Shown in pieces: positions 8,819 through 17,237 of a stretch of 44,736 bases of DNA. A program made the translations under genes and the position numbers. Under the pieces are notes generated by a model. That model made no database searches and had not been told where the DNA came from. It was given only the letters and a program-made list of their open reading frames with translations. The stretch lies in contig WQWA01000013.1 in the NCBI GenBank assembly GCA_009785505.1, positions 1 through 44,736 of the forward strand, given 5' to 3'. Each line of letters opens with the position of its first letter. Position 1 is the first letter of the stretch. The stretch is from Bacteroidales bacterium (lineage in GTDB: Bacteria > Bacteroidota > Bacteroidia > Bacteroidales > P3).

Positions 8819-8846
8819 GTAGGGGCGAGGCATGCCTCGCCCCTAC
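8819..8846. repeat. Perfect 28-bp palindromic repeat
   Basis: A perfect inverted repeat built on GTAGGGGCGAGGCATGCC and its complement. Copies: 14039-14066 (variant), 39708-39735 (identical, inside a CDS), 23530-23554 and 35506-35532 (degenerate). Here it separates the TraB/GumN gene from the mazG promoter and could act as a terminator. Confidence 0.9.
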
Positions 8847-8866
8847 ACGTTTTCGATTTTTTTTCG

Positions 8867-8874
8867 TATCTTTG
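8867..8874 (+). promoter_or_regulatory. -7 promoter element TATCTTTG for mazG
   Basis: Exact consensus five bases before the ATG at 8880, implying a leaderless mRNA. Confidence 0.65.
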
Positions 8875-8879
8875 CATCC

Positions 8880-9647
8880 ATGAAAAAATTTGATGAACTC
8901 TTGGACATAATGTCCAAACTCCGTGCCGGATGCCCTTGGGATAAAAAGCAAACGTTCGAAACCTTACGGTATCTGACCATTGAGGAAACTTACGAACTTT
9001 CCGATGCGGTTATCAACAATGATCTCGACGAAATCAAAAAGGAACTCGGCGATTTGTTGCTTCACATAGTTTTTTACTCAAAAATTGCCGAAGAAAAAAA
9101 TGCATTCACGATTGATGATGTGATTGAAGGAATTAGTCAAAAATTAATTTCTCGACACCCGCATATTTTTTCGGATGCCAAAGCCGAAAATGCCGATCAA
9201 GCACAAGCCAACTGGGAAGCGATCAAGCTCAAAGAAAAAGGCAGAAAATCTGTCTTGGAGGGCGTTCCAAACAGTTTACCGGCAATGGTCAAAGCGTACA
9301 GAATTCAAGAAAAAGCAAGAGGTGTTGGTTTTGATTGGGATAATGCACATCAAGTTTTGGAAAAAGTTATTGAAGAGTTTCGTGAAATGCGAAATGAAGT
9401 TAAAGCCAACGGCTCGCACGAACGAATTGAAGCGGAATTTGGCGATTTATTTTTTGCATTAATCAATTATGCCCGTTTTATTGATGTAAATCCTGACGAT
9501 GCCCTCGAACGCACCAATCAACGCTTCATCAAGCGTTTCAACTACTTGGAACAACAAACCCTTCAAAAAAGAAAATCCCTGCACGACATGACACTTGATG
9601 AAATGAATGTATATTGGGAACAAGCAAAAGCTAATGAAAAACTTTAA
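8880..9647 (+). CDS. mazG: Nucleoside triphosphate pyrophosphohydrolase MazG
   Basis: A 255-residue two-domain MazG. The N-terminal domain has CPWDKKQTFETLRYLTIEETYELSDAV with the metal-binding EExxE (EETYE) and, downstream, EIKKELGDLLLHIVFYSKIAEE (ELGD). The second half repeats the fold with EKVIEEFREMRNE and EAEFGDLFFALINYAR. KVWEAIK-like NWEAIKLKEK and LEGVPNSLPAMVKAYRIQEKARGVGFDW are family signatures. It hydrolyses NTPs to NMP and PPi. The ATG at 8880 is chosen because the promoter lies between it and the upstream in-frame start. The next gene starts three bases after its stop. Confidence 0.95.
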   Translation: MKKFDELLDIMSKLRAGCPWDKKQTFETLRYLTIEETYELSDAVINNDLDEIKKELGDLLLHIVFYSKIAEEKNAFTIDDVIEGISQKLISRHPHIFSDAKAENADQAQANWEAIKLKEKGRKSVLEGVPNSLPAMVKAYRIQEKARGVGFDWDNAHQVLEKVIEEFREMRNEVKANGSHERIEAEFGDLFFALINYARFIDVNPDDALERTNQRFIKRFNYLEQQTLQKRKSLHDMTLDEMNVYWEQAKANEKL

Positions 9648-9650
9648 GAT

Positions 9651-10283
9651 ATGATAGTAAAAATCTTTCCTTTCAACCCAATCGAAACAAACTGTTTCGT
9701 GTGCTATGATGACACAAAAGAATGCGTAATCATCGACCCGTCGTGTTCCGGTGAAAACGAATACAACCAACTGTTCGATTTCATCAAAAAAGAAAATTTA
9801 ATCGCCAAACACGTTATCATCACACATCCACACGTTGATCACATCGCAGGATCGGCAAGAGTTTGCGAAGAGTACAATTTGCCATTAACCATGCACAAAG
9901 CGGGATTGTCTCAATTCGGAATGGCGATGCAGCACGCGGAATATTTGGGTTTGAAATTAGACCGTTTGCCGGAAAATCACGTTTATGTGGAAGACGGCGA
10001 CATCATCAAATTTGGAAACTCTGAGCTCAAAGTGCTTTATACACCGGGACATTCCGATGGCAGTATTTGTTTGGTTGATTTCGCCGAAAAAACTGTATTT
10101 ACAGGTGATGTGCTGTTTAACGGGAGTATCGGACGCACCGATTTAATGACCGGAAATTTTGACGTGTTGAAAAAAAATATCTACGAAAAACTGTTTGTTT
10201 TGGGTGATGACTTCATCGTGAGACCGGGTCATGGCGGTCGCACGGAAATAGGATTCGAGCGATACAATAATCCGTTTTTATAG
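9651..10283 (+). CDS. MBL-fold metallo-hydrolase (glyoxalase II-like)
   Basis: A 210-residue metallo-beta-lactamase-fold enzyme. The zinc motif is THPHVDHIAG (about residue 60), followed by TPGHSDGSICLV, FTGDVLFNGSIGRTD and RPGHGGRTEIGFE, giving the His/Asp ligands of a dinuclear site. The compact form without a C-terminal glyoxalase domain matches small YcbL/GloB-like thioester hydrolases; substrate (glutathione or other thioester) cannot be told from the sequence. It is three bases after mazG, so likely cotranscribed, and it converges on mutS across a hairpin repeat. Confidence 0.88.
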   Translation: MIVKIFPFNPIETNCFVCYDDTKECVIIDPSCSGENEYNQLFDFIKKENLIAKHVIITHPHVDHIAGSARVCEEYNLPLTMHKAGLSQFGMAMQHAEYLGLKLDRLPENHVYVEDGDIIKFGNSELKVLYTPGHSDGSICLVDFAEKTVFTGDVLFNGSIGRTDLMTGNFDVLKKNIYEKLFVLGDDFIVRPGHGGRTEIGFERYNNPFL

Positions 10284-10291
10284 GTTTTTTT

Positions 10292-10367
10292 CGTCATTGC
10301 GAGCCGTAGGCGAAGCAATCTAATGCCTGTTATAGATTGCTTCGGTCGTTCCTCCCTCGCAATGACG
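10292..10367. repeat. Long-hairpin REP-like repeat between convergent genes (copy B)
   Basis: Outer arms CGTCATTGCGAG (10292-10303) and CTCGCAATGACG (10356-10367) pair perfectly; inner GAAGCAATCT (10312-10321) and AGATTGCTTC (10334-10343) pair perfectly. It shares these motifs with 2095-2168 and also lies between convergent genes. Confidence 0.9.
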
Positions 10368-10380
10368 TATGCAATGCGCC

Positions 10381-13041
10381 CTACGTTTTTCGTTGTAATA
10401 AACCTTTTATTGCATGCAGTTTCATTAACGCCTCAACAGGCGTAAGCGTGTCGATGTCGGTTTTTAGAATGTCGTTTTTGATTTCCTCTAAAAGAGGGTC
10501 ATCCAATTGAATGAACGACAATTGGTAATCGGCTTGTGGCGATAAAGAAGCGTGCCCTTCGACTCCGCTCAGGGTACGCTTCTTTTCGACAGACGTCTCG
10601 GTTGCTGAGCTTGTCGAAGCATGCGATTTTTCCAACCATTTTAAAATCTCTTCTGCTCGGGTTAAAACACGTTGGGGCATACCTGCCATGCGTGCCACAT
10701 GAATTCCGAAACTGTGTCCGGTTCCGCCGGGAAGTAATTTTCGTAAAAAAATCACACGATTGTCAACATCCTTTACGGAAACATGAAAGTTTTTGACACG
10801 TGGAAACTGCTCCGCCATTTCGTTCAGTTCATGATAATGCGTTGCAAACAACACTTTTGCCTTGGCTTTTGGCTGTTCGTGCAGATATTCGGTAATTGCC
10901 CAAGCAATCGAAATGCCATCGTAAGTTGAGGTTCCACGCCCGATTTCGTCCAATAAAATCAAACTGCGACTGGAAATATTGTTCAAAATACTCGCTGTTT
11001 CGTTCATTTCAACCATAAACGTGGATTCGCCTGATGAGATGTTGTCGCTTGCCCCAACCCTTGTAAATACTCGGTCGACCAAGCCGATTTCCGCAGATTT
11101 AGCAGGCACGAAACAGCCCATTTGTGCCATCAAAGCAATCAGCGCAGTTTGACGCAAAAGTGCCGATTTTCCGGACATATTCGGCCCGGTAACCATAATA
11201 ATTTGTTGCGAAACATCATCTAAAAACACATCATTCGAAATATACTCCTCTCCAATAGGGAGCTGGGTTTCGATAACCGGATGCCGTCCGGCTTTAATTC
11301 GTAGTTCGTAACCGTCGTTCAACTTTGGACGAGTATATTTATTTGTTTTCGAAACATGAGCAAAAGACAACAAACAATCCAATTGAGCCAACAATTGTGC
11401 ATTATATTGAATCGGCTCAATATGTTCGCTTACGGCAAGCACCAGTTCGTTGAATAATTTGGTTTCCAGCTCTAAAATACGTTCTTCAGCGGTTAAAATT
11501 TTCTGCTCATAGATTTTTAACTCCTCTGTGATGTACCGCTCACCGGACGTGAGGGTTTGTTTGCGTGTCCACGAACTCGGGACTTTGTGCTGATGCGATT
11601 TACTGACTTCCAAATAATAACCAAACACATTGTTAAATGCGACTTTCAAGTTTGGTATTCCTGTATTTTCAGCCTCTCGTTGTTGAAGTTTTAATAAATA
11701 ATCCTTTCCGGAATAGGCAATTTCGCGAAGTTCGTCCAATTCGGGGTGAATATTTTTATTGATAACTTGACCTTTATTTATTGCTGCCGGAGCATCCTCA
11801 AAAAGCGTTTGCTTGATTTTTTCACGAATGGTTTTACACAAATTCAAACGTTCAATAAACGAGTTTAACGCAGTAGCTTTCTGCGTTTCGCACAAATTTT
11901 TCAGTTCCTCGATTTCATAAAGTGATCGCTGGATTTGAGCCATTTCTCTTGGCGAAATCCGACCGATAGCTACTTTTGAAATCAAGCGCTCCAAATCGCC
12001 GATACGTTTAATAATGGCTCGGAAATTTTCTGCGAACTTTCCATTACTAATCAGATAATCAACAACGTTCAAGCGCTCTTCGATAGGCTGCTGATCTCGC
12101 AGAGGAAGTACAATCCAACGTTTTAATAAACGAGCACCCATTGGTGAAACGGTTTGATCCAGCACGTCCAAAAGTGTTGTTGCATGTTCGTTTGGCGAAT
12201 GAACTAATTCCAAGTTTCGAATAGTAAATTTATCCAACCAAACGTAGCGTTCTTCTGCGATGCGCGAGATTTTACAAATGTGTGCGGTTTGGTTGTGTTG
12301 AGTTTCTGCCAAGTAGTGCAATGCGGCTCCGGCAGCGATTAGTCCGTATGGAATTCCATCCACACCAAAACCTTTTAATGATTTGACATCGAATTGTTTT
12401 TTGAGCGTTTCGGTCGAAAAATCCGACTGAAAAACCCAATCATCAAACGTGTTGATATAAAATTTATTGCCAAAAAATTCCTCGAATTTTGAGCGTTTGC
12501 TCTTTTGAACAATGATTTCTGCGGGGGCAAAACTTTGAAGTAATTTATCCAAATACTCAATACCTCCCTGCGCTACATAAAATTCCCCGGTAGAAACATC
12601 CAAAAATGCTATACCCGAATTTTGGTCATTTAAGTGTATGCTTGCCAAAAAATTATTTTGATTATGCTCTAAAATTTTATCGTTGTACGAAACGCCCGGT
12701 GTAACCAATTCTGTGATCCCTCGCTTTACAATTCCTTTTGCAAATTTCGGATTTTCGAGCTGTTCGCAAATTGCCACACGTCGTCCGGCACGCACTAATT
12801 TTGGCAAATAGGTATCTACAGCATGATGAGGAAATCCGGCAAGTTCAACGTGTTGTGCGGCACCGTTGGCTCGTTTGGTTAATGTAATTCCCAAAATTTT
12901 TGAGGCTTCCACAGCATCTTCGCCAAATGTTTCGTAAAAATCGCCCACACGAAACAACAGCATAGCATCGGGATACTTTGCTTTCATCTCGTAATACTGC
13001 TTCATCAGCGGTGTTTCAGCGTATTTTTTTTTTGCACTCAT
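10381..13041 (-). CDS. mutS: DNA mismatch repair protein MutS
   Basis: An 886-residue MutS. Domain I starts [30 protein letters not shown] with the mismatch-wedge Phe-x-Glu (FYE). The connector, lever and clamp follow, then the ATPase with Walker A GPNMSGKS (about residue 617), Walker B and [15 protein letters not shown], and the ATHYHEL signature. It recognises mismatches and recruits MutL. Residues about 806-832, between the ATPase and the C-terminal dimerisation tail, are encoded by an inserted palindromic repeat (see 10547-10624), in a normally variable linker. The ATG at 13041 is seven bases from the -7 element; the longer ORF would start before the promoter. Confidence 0.97.
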   Translation of the reverse strand: MSAKKKYAETPLMKQYYEMKAKYPDAMLLFRVGDFYETFGEDAVEASKILGITLTKRANGAAQHVELAGFPHHAVDTYLPKLVRAGRRVAICEQLENPKFAKGIVKRGITELVTPGVSYNDKILEHNQNNFLASIHLNDQNSGIAFLDVSTGEFYVAQGGIEYLDKLLQSFAPAEIIVQKSKRSKFEEFFGNKFYINTFDDWVFQSDFSTETLKKQFDVKSLKGFGVDGIPYGLIAAGAALHYLAETQHNQTAHICKISRIAEERYVWLDKFTIRNLELVHSPNEHATTLLDVLDQTVSPMGARLLKRWIVLPLRDQQPIEERLNVVDYLISNGKFAENFRAIIKRIGDLERLISKVAIGRISPREMAQIQRSLYEIEELKNLCETQKATALNSFIERLNLCKTIREKIKQTLFEDAPAAINKGQVINKNIHPELDELREIAYSGKDYLLKLQQREAENTGIPNLKVAFNNVFGYYLEVSKSHQHKVPSSWTRKQTLTSGERYITEELKIYEQKILTAEERILELETKLFNELVLAVSEHIEPIQYNAQLLAQLDCLLSFAHVSKTNKYTRPKLNDGYELRIKAGRHPVIETQLPIGEEYISNDVFLDDVSQQIIMVTGPNMSGKSALLRQTALIALMAQMGCFVPAKSAEIGLVDRVFTRVGASDNISSGESTFMVEMNETASILNNISSRSLILLDEIGRGTSTYDGISIAWAITEYLHEQPKAKAKVLFATHYHELNEMAEQFPRVKNFHVSVKDVDNRVIFLRKLLPGGTGHSFGIHVARMAGMPQRVLTRAEEILKWLEKSHASTSSATETSVEKKRTLSGVEGHASLSPQADYQLSFIQLDDPLLEEIKNDILKTDIDTLTPVEALMKLHAIKGLLQRKT
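10547..10624. repeat. Composite palindromic repeat inside mutS coding sequence
   Basis: 10547-10582 folds as a hairpin (GAAGCGTGCCC with GGGTACGCTTC around TTCGACTCCGCTCA). 10602-10624 carries CTGAGCTTGTCGAAG, an inverted relative of the same core. It is read in frame, encoding part of [20 protein letters not shown]. Confidence 0.75.
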
Positions 13042-13048
13042 AGGAGTG

Positions 13049-13056
13049 CAAAGATA
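13049..13056 (-). promoter_or_regulatory. -7 promoter element TATCTTTG for mutS
   Basis: Exact consensus after a T7 run; seven bases before the mutS ATG, so the transcript is probably leaderless or nearly so. Confidence 0.65.
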
Positions 13057-13107
13057 CAAAAAAAAAATGAAATGGCAAGGAGATTGGTTTCTTGGCTCGG
13101 CGACAGT

Positions 13108-14016
13108 TTACAAGTTCGCAATGATTAAAATAACACCAATTATTATTATGACATAGCCGAGTAGTTTTCGCATAACCGTACGCATATCGGTTTCTTCGCG
13201 AACTTTCGATGCAAATCCAAGTTGTGTAAGCACCCATCCGAACAACAAAATAAACATCGGCCGTGTTGCATTAATCGCTCCGAATACGGTCACCGGAATT
13301 GTTGCCAAAGCATATATCCCGGCTAACAGACCGCCTGTGAATATAACTTGGTTTAATGCGAAATATCGAATATTGCGACGAAATATTCCGGCGGATTTAA
13401 TTATGTCTGTGCGGCTTTTCCGGCCTATTAAAAATCCGGACGAGAATACTACGCTTGCCACTAAATACCAAAATATCAATCCATACCAGGCGATGTGTTC
13501 AAGTGCTGCTTTTTCTGTCACGTTTCCGAATGCGAATAAAATTGCCGATGAAGTCGCAAGCCAAAAACCAACATTTATTTTTGTTTTAATATCAGATTTC
13601 TCCAACGATAATATCACAGACGTCAAAACAATAATAATGAAGCCAAGATATTGAATCGGGCGCAGCTGTTCACCGATTAAAATAAATGCAAGTATAGGAA
13701 TCATTATTTTCCCGAACTGGAATATAGCCATAACGGTCGATGTGTCCATCTTACGAAGTGCTTTGAAATAAGGGAACAGACCGAAAACTTCTATTGCGGC
13801 AATAGCCAGAACAAGCGGTACAACAGCCATAGGCGGTATACCCGGAAAGCCAAATACCAACAACATGAATAAAATCGTTGTGATATTAAAAACAAGGCCA
13901 TAAAAGGCCAGCGTTGATACACGTTTGAATAAATTATTGGTCAGATGTTGGTCAACAATATTACAAAGGGCGAATAACGCCGGTCGCAAAAAAGCAATGA
14001 ATATAGCATATAACAT
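13108..14016 (-). CDS. EamA/DMT-superfamily transporter
   Basis: About 302 residues with ten predicted transmembrane helices in two five-helix halves, the layout of drug/metabolite permeases. IAAIEVFGLFPYFKALRKMDTSTVMAIFQFGKIMIPILAFILIGEQL and GGLLAGIYALATIPVTVFGAINATRPMFILLFGWVLTQLGF match the two EamA repeats. Substrate unknown. The ORF can be read from 14085, but those first residues (RRGDACVAPTV) are encoded by a palindromic repeat, so the ATG at 14016 right before the first helix is preferred. It lies downstream of the AbgT-type transporter start region, on the same strand. Confidence 0.8.
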   Translation of the reverse strand: MLYAIFIAFLRPALFALCNIVDQHLTNNLFKRVSTLAFYGLVFNITTILFMLLVFGFPGIPPMAVVPLVLAIAAIEVFGLFPYFKALRKMDTSTVMAIFQFGKIMIPILAFILIGEQLRPIQYLGFIIIVLTSVILSLEKSDIKTKINVGFWLATSSAILFAFGNVTEKAALEHIAWYGLIFWYLVASVVFSSGFLIGRKSRTDIIKSAGIFRRNIRYFALNQVIFTGGLLAGIYALATIPVTVFGAINATRPMFILLFGWVLTQLGFASKVREETDMRTVMRKLLGYVIIIIGVILIIANL

Positions 14017-14038
14017 AACCCGTACATTGTTATTAACC

Positions 14039-14066
14039 GTAGGGGCGACGCATGCGTCGCCCCTAC
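14039..14066. repeat. 28-bp palindromic repeat (variant copy)
   Basis: Perfect palindrome GTAGGGGCGACGCATGCG plus complement, differing from 8819-8846 by compensating changes in both arms. It sits between the AbgT stop and the DMT transporter start. Confidence 0.88.
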
Positions 14067-14092
14067 GGTTAATAATTTTCAACAACTTTCGC

Positions 14093-15676
14093 TTACATTC
14101 CCGCCCCTGCTGCTGTCATTTCAAAATAATAGCTAACGCCAGGACCTAACGGCAATCCAAGTAAATAGAAACCGATAAGTAACCCTACCCAAGCAATGAA
14201 GAACGTAATAGAATAAGGAATCATATTGCCCATAATCGTTCCGATACCTGCACTCTTATCATATCTTTGATAATAAACGATAATCAATGCAAAATAAGGC
14301 AATAACGGTGTAATGATATTCGTTGCGTTATCTCCGGCGTGATAAACTGCTTGTGCAAATTCCGGCGTGAAGCCCATACTCATAAAGATCGGGATATAAA
14401 CCGGTGCAAGCAATGCCCATTTTGCGGAAGCACTACCGATAAAGATATTCAAAATTGCCGTGAAAATCGTGAAAACGAGAATCAACGGTATAGCTGCTGT
14501 TAAACCGACACTTCTAAGTGCGTCTGCTCCACCGATAGCAAGCAAAATTCCCAAGTTGCTATCGCGGAACCAGGCTACGAATTGTGCACAGAAAAACACC
14601 AAAACGAGATATGCCGCAAGAGTTTTGAAACTCTCGTTCATACTGCCAATCACATCGCCCGGTGCTTTGTATTTTCCGGTGGTGTAACCAAACACCGCAC
14701 CTGCTGTTGCCGCCATCAAAAACAATATCGTGATAATTCCTCTCAAAACCGGCGAACGAAGGAGTCCGTCAGGACTTTCAAACGTTTCTCCCGTTGCAGG
14801 ATTAAATCCACGCAAAAAGCCATCGCCCAATGGGAATATCATACCCACTACGATAAGTCCAAGCCAAGCCAAAAGAACATATCCGGCTCTGCCCAAAGCC
14901 TTTCTTTCCAAGTCTGTTGGTTTGGTTATTTCCTCTTGTGGCGTGTCGCCGGTATATTTGCCCATACGTGGCTCTACCCATTTTGTTGTTACGAATACAC
15001 CGACAATACTAAGTACAACCGTTGCCGCAATCAAGAAAAAATAGTTTGCAAGTGCAGAAACTTCCGGATAATACGGGTCGAAAATACGAGCCGCTTCGGT
15101 TGTAATTCCTGCCAACATTGGGTCGAGTGGCGTAACAATGATGTTTGCACTGAAACCGGCACTAACCCCCGCAAATGCAGCAGCCATACCCACTAGCGGA
15201 TTTCTACCCAACGAGTGGAAAATAACGCCCGCCAACGGAATAACTAACACGTAGCCCATATCCGAACCGATACTTGAAATAATACCAACAAAAACAACCA
15301 TAAATGTGATTAGTCTTTTCGGTGTTTTGACTAGCATCGAATTAACAGCCGCTCTAATCAATCCACTTTGTTCAGCAACACCAATACCAAGCAAGGCAAC
15401 CATAACTACTCCGAGAGGTGCAAAACTGGTGTAGTTTGTTACCATGTTTTGGAGAATGTCACGAATTCCTGCACGAGAAAGCATGTTGTTTGCCGTCTCT
15501 TCTACGCCCGTGGCCGGGTGTATTCCGCTCCAGCCTAAAAGTGAAGCAATCATCGAAATGACTAAAACAGTAAGTGCTAAAAGTCCGAACAAAATTGCCG
15601 GATGAGGCAAGGCATTTCCTCCTTTTTCTACAAGATACAGAAAGCCTTTTTTGGGTTTTTCAGATGTGTTTGACAT
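14093..15676 (-). CDS. AbgT family transporter
   Basis: A 527-residue membrane protein of the AbgT family (p-aminobenzoyl-glutamate import in E. coli; sulfonamide efflux was reported for some relatives). Visible family blocks include ALPHPAILFGLLAL, NMVTNYTSFAPLGVVMVALLGIGVAEQSGLI, SSIGSDMGYVLVIPLAG, AGVSAGFSANIIVTPLDPMLAGIT, the re-entrant-loop region, and FIGSASAKWALLAPVYIPIFMSMGFTPEFAQAVYHAGDNATNIITPLLPYFALI. Length is normal. Direction of transport and substrate cannot be told here. Own promoter at 15711-15718 with a 35-nt leader. Confidence 0.93.
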   Translation of the reverse strand: MSNTSEKPKKGFLYLVEKGGNALPHPAILFGLLALTVLVISMIASLLGWSGIHPATGVEETANNMLSRAGIRDILQNMVTNYTSFAPLGVVMVALLGIGVAEQSGLIRAAVNSMLVKTPKRLITFMVVFVGIISSIGSDMGYVLVIPLAGVIFHSLGRNPLVGMAAAFAGVSAGFSANIIVTPLDPMLAGITTEAARIFDPYYPEVSALANYFFLIAATVVLSIVGVFVTTKWVEPRMGKYTGDTPQEEITKPTDLERKALGRAGYVLLAWLGLIVVGMIFPLGDGFLRGFNPATGETFESPDGLLRSPVLRGIITILFLMAATAGAVFGYTTGKYKAPGDVIGSMNESFKTLAAYLVLVFFCAQFVAWFRDSNLGILLAIGGADALRSVGLTAAIPLILVFTIFTAILNIFIGSASAKWALLAPVYIPIFMSMGFTPEFAQAVYHAGDNATNIITPLLPYFALIIVYYQRYDKSAGIGTIMGNMIPYSITFFIAWVGLLIGFYLLGLPLGPGVSYYFEMTAAGAGM

Positions 15677-15710
15677 AGTTTTGTTTTGTTGTATTTATTT
15701 TTTCATTCTG

Positions 15711-15718
15711 CAAAGATA
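15711..15718 (-). promoter_or_regulatory. -7 promoter element TATCTTTG for the AbgT gene
   Basis: Exact consensus after a T8G tract on the minus strand, 34 nt before the ATG at 15676. Confidence 0.7.
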
Positions 15719-15749
15719 CAAAAAAAAATGAAAAATGGAAAATTATTTT

Positions 15750-15971
15750 TCACGGAACCGGATCAAAGCCACTTCCGCCCCAAGGATGACAACGTAAAAC
15801 TCGCTTCAAGGTGAGCCAGAAACCTTTAAAAACACCGTGTTTTTTGAAGGCTTCAATGCCATATTGCGAACATGATGGCACAAAACGGCAACTTTTTGGG
15901 AACCACGGAGAAATCGCATATTGATACACACGAATTAAAAAAACAAATGGAAAAATCAATATTTTTTTCAT
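15750..15971 (-). CDS. yidD: Membrane protein insertion efficiency factor YidD
   Basis: A 73-residue protein with the YidD signature: [34 protein letters not shown] followed by [19 protein letters not shown], including the conserved cysteines. It helps YidC-dependent membrane insertion. The start overlaps the rnpA stop by ATGA, which fits translational coupling and the conserved rnpA-yidD order. Confidence 0.96.
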   Translation of the reverse strand: MKKILIFPFVFLIRVYQYAISPWFPKSCRFVPSCSQYGIEAFKKHGVFKGFWLTLKRVLRCHPWGGSGFDPVP

Positions 15972-16414
15972 GTGATTTTTTCTAAAAGCTTTAGCAAATG
16001 TTCTTCAACAAATGCATAATCAGGAATTTTGTTAGAGGCATAAATTATTGCCAAAGCATAAATGTTTGATACGCTGGCGCGGACATCCTCGTCCGTGCCG
16101 ACATTTTGGCACGGGTTACAAACCCGCGCCAGCAAATGTTTATTCTTGCGATAAATGTCTCGAATCAGGCGTTTTGTGCGGTTTCTGTCGGTAGCACGTT
16201 TTTGAAAACGTTTGGGGACGGAAATTAGAATTTTTGGCGTTTCGACTTCGCTCAACGTCCGGACATTGAGCGGAGTCGAAATGCCCGCCCCTACGTGTAC
16301 ACGCAAAAATCTCACCGTAAGACCTCCCGAACGACGGGATTCTCCGTTGGCAAACAGCTCTTCAATTCCAATTTTTGAGCAAAGGCGTTCCGATTTCGGA
16401 AACGTTGCATTCAT
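15968..16414 (-). CDS. rnpA: Ribonuclease P protein component, with two repeat-encoded insertions
   Basis: A 148-residue RnpA, the protein subunit that helps RNase P RNA mature tRNA 5' ends. [17 protein letters not shown] is the N-terminal block, [28 protein letters not shown] (RNR motif at residues about 77-82) the RNA-binding core, and a C-terminal helix follows. Residues about 39-60 and 95-114 do not fit the family and coincide with two palindromic repeats (16240-16294 and 16073-16133). Without them it would be about 107-110 residues, close to normal. The first insertion lies between strands in the core fold and the second after the RNR helix. Whether the protein works with both is not shown, but the frame is intact. 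Two bases separate it from hemD. Confidence 0.92.
   Translation of the reverse strand: MNATFPKSERLCSKIGIEELFANGESRRSGGLTVRFLRVHVGAGISTPLNVRTLSEVETPKILISVPKRFQKRATDRNRTKRLIRDIYRKNKHLLARVCNPCQNVGTDEDVRASVSNIYALAIIYASNKIPDYAFVEEHLLKLLEKIT
16073..16133. repeat. Cloverleaf-forming repeat inside rnpA
   Basis: Four perfect stems with no unpaired junction bases: GCTGGCGC/GCGCCAGC (16073-16080 with 16126-16133), GGAC/GTCC (16081-16084 with 16091-16094), GTGCC/GGCAC (16095-16099 with 16108-16112), GGGTT/AACCC (16113-16117 with 16121-16125). It is not a tRNA: no TPsiC or anticodon features. Read in frame on the minus strand it encodes [18 protein letters not shown]. Confidence 0.85.
16240..16294. repeat. 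Composite palindromic repeat inside rnpA
   Basis: TTTCGACTTCGCTCAA (16240-16255) and TTGAGCGGAGTCGAAA (16266-16281) pair with one mismatch; the loop holds GTCCGGAC, itself a palindrome. CGCCCCTAC at 16286-16294 is a half-site of the 28-bp palindrome. It encodes part of [20 protein letters not shown]. Confidence 0.8.
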
Positions 16415-16415
16415 G

Positions 16416-17195
16416 TTATTTTTTTGTTTTGGCTAATGTCGTCAAATAAGCATCAATGGCGGCAGTCATCGAAGGAAATTCGGGAGTTGGAGCAGAAATC
16501 TGCAACTTCAATCCTGCTTTTTCCACTGCTTCGGCAGTAGCTGATCCAAACGCCGCGATCACGGTTTGACCCTGCCTGAATTTTGGAAAATTATCCAACA
16601 GCGACTTGATTTCTATTGGACTAAAGAACACCAACATGTTAAATCCGGACATTTTCAAATCCGATACATCATCCGGAACCGTACGATAAAACTTTACTTT
16701 CGTAACATCGTATTTAGTTTTCTCCAAAGCCTTGGGCAAGTCTGCTCGTCCGACGTTTGATATTGGAAATAAAAATTTTTCGGCACGATGCTTATGGATC
16801 AGATCCAACATCGCTTGAGGTGTTTGATTTTTTGGAAAAAAAATTTTTCGCTTGCGATACTGAACATAATTTTGCATGTAAAGCGCCGTGGATTCCGATG
16901 TGCAAAGATATTTCATCTCAATCGGAATATCCACGCGCATTTCTTTCGCCATACGAAAATAATGATCTACAGCATTTTTACTTGTCAAAATAACCGCTGA
17001 AAAATCCAGTAAATTGATTCGTTCTTTGCGAAATTCTTTGGCGGGAACACCCTCTACTTTGATAAATTTTCGAAAACCCAACTTAAAGTTGAATTTTTCC
17101 GCCAAATCTTTGTACGGAGATTTTTCGCCTTCTAAGGGGGGAGGTTGAGAAATCAACACGTTTTTGACTTTCGTCGTCATTGTTTTTTTTGCCAT
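16416..17195 (-). CDS. hemD: Uroporphyrinogen-III synthase family protein
   Basis: A 259-residue HemD-like protein; the enzyme cyclises hydroxymethylbilane to uroporphyrinogen III in heme/siroheme synthesis. VKNVLISQPPPLEGEKSPYKDLAEKF opens the first domain, AVILTSKNAVDHYFR is the conserved active-site block, and FPISNVGRADLPKALE, YRTVPD, MLVFFSPIEIKSLLDNFP and VIAAFGSATAEAVEKAGL are the second-domain motifs. It lies two bases before rnpA and downstream of the DUF4271 gene, an order seen in Bacteroidota. A GAGGG stretch precedes the ATG at 17195; an internal ATG at 17180 is also possible. Confidence 0.9.
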   Translation of the reverse strand: MAKKTMTTKVKNVLISQPPPLEGEKSPYKDLAEKFNFKLGFRKFIKVEGVPAKEFRKERINLLDFSAVILTSKNAVDHYFRMAKEMRVDIPIEMKYLCTSESTALYMQNYVQYRKRKIFFPKNQTPQAMLDLIHKHRAEKFLFPISNVGRADLPKALEKTKYDVTKVKFYRTVPDDVSDLKMSGFNMLVFFSPIEIKSLLDNFPKFRQGQTVIAAFGSATAEAVEKAGLKLQISAPTPEFPSMTAAIDAYLTTLAKTKK

Positions 17196-17237
17196 AATTC
17201 CCTCTGTCTCGTTGCTTTATTTGTCGATTTTCGACTT

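Noticed and set aside
14582-15196. A 204-codon plus-strand ORF
   Set aside because: Antisense to the conserved AbgT transporter; residue content is atypical (Cys/His/Arg-rich).
16073-16133. A tRNA-like cloverleaf
   Set aside because: Stem lengths and the lack of TPsiC, D-loop and anticodon features rule out a tRNA; treated as a repeat.
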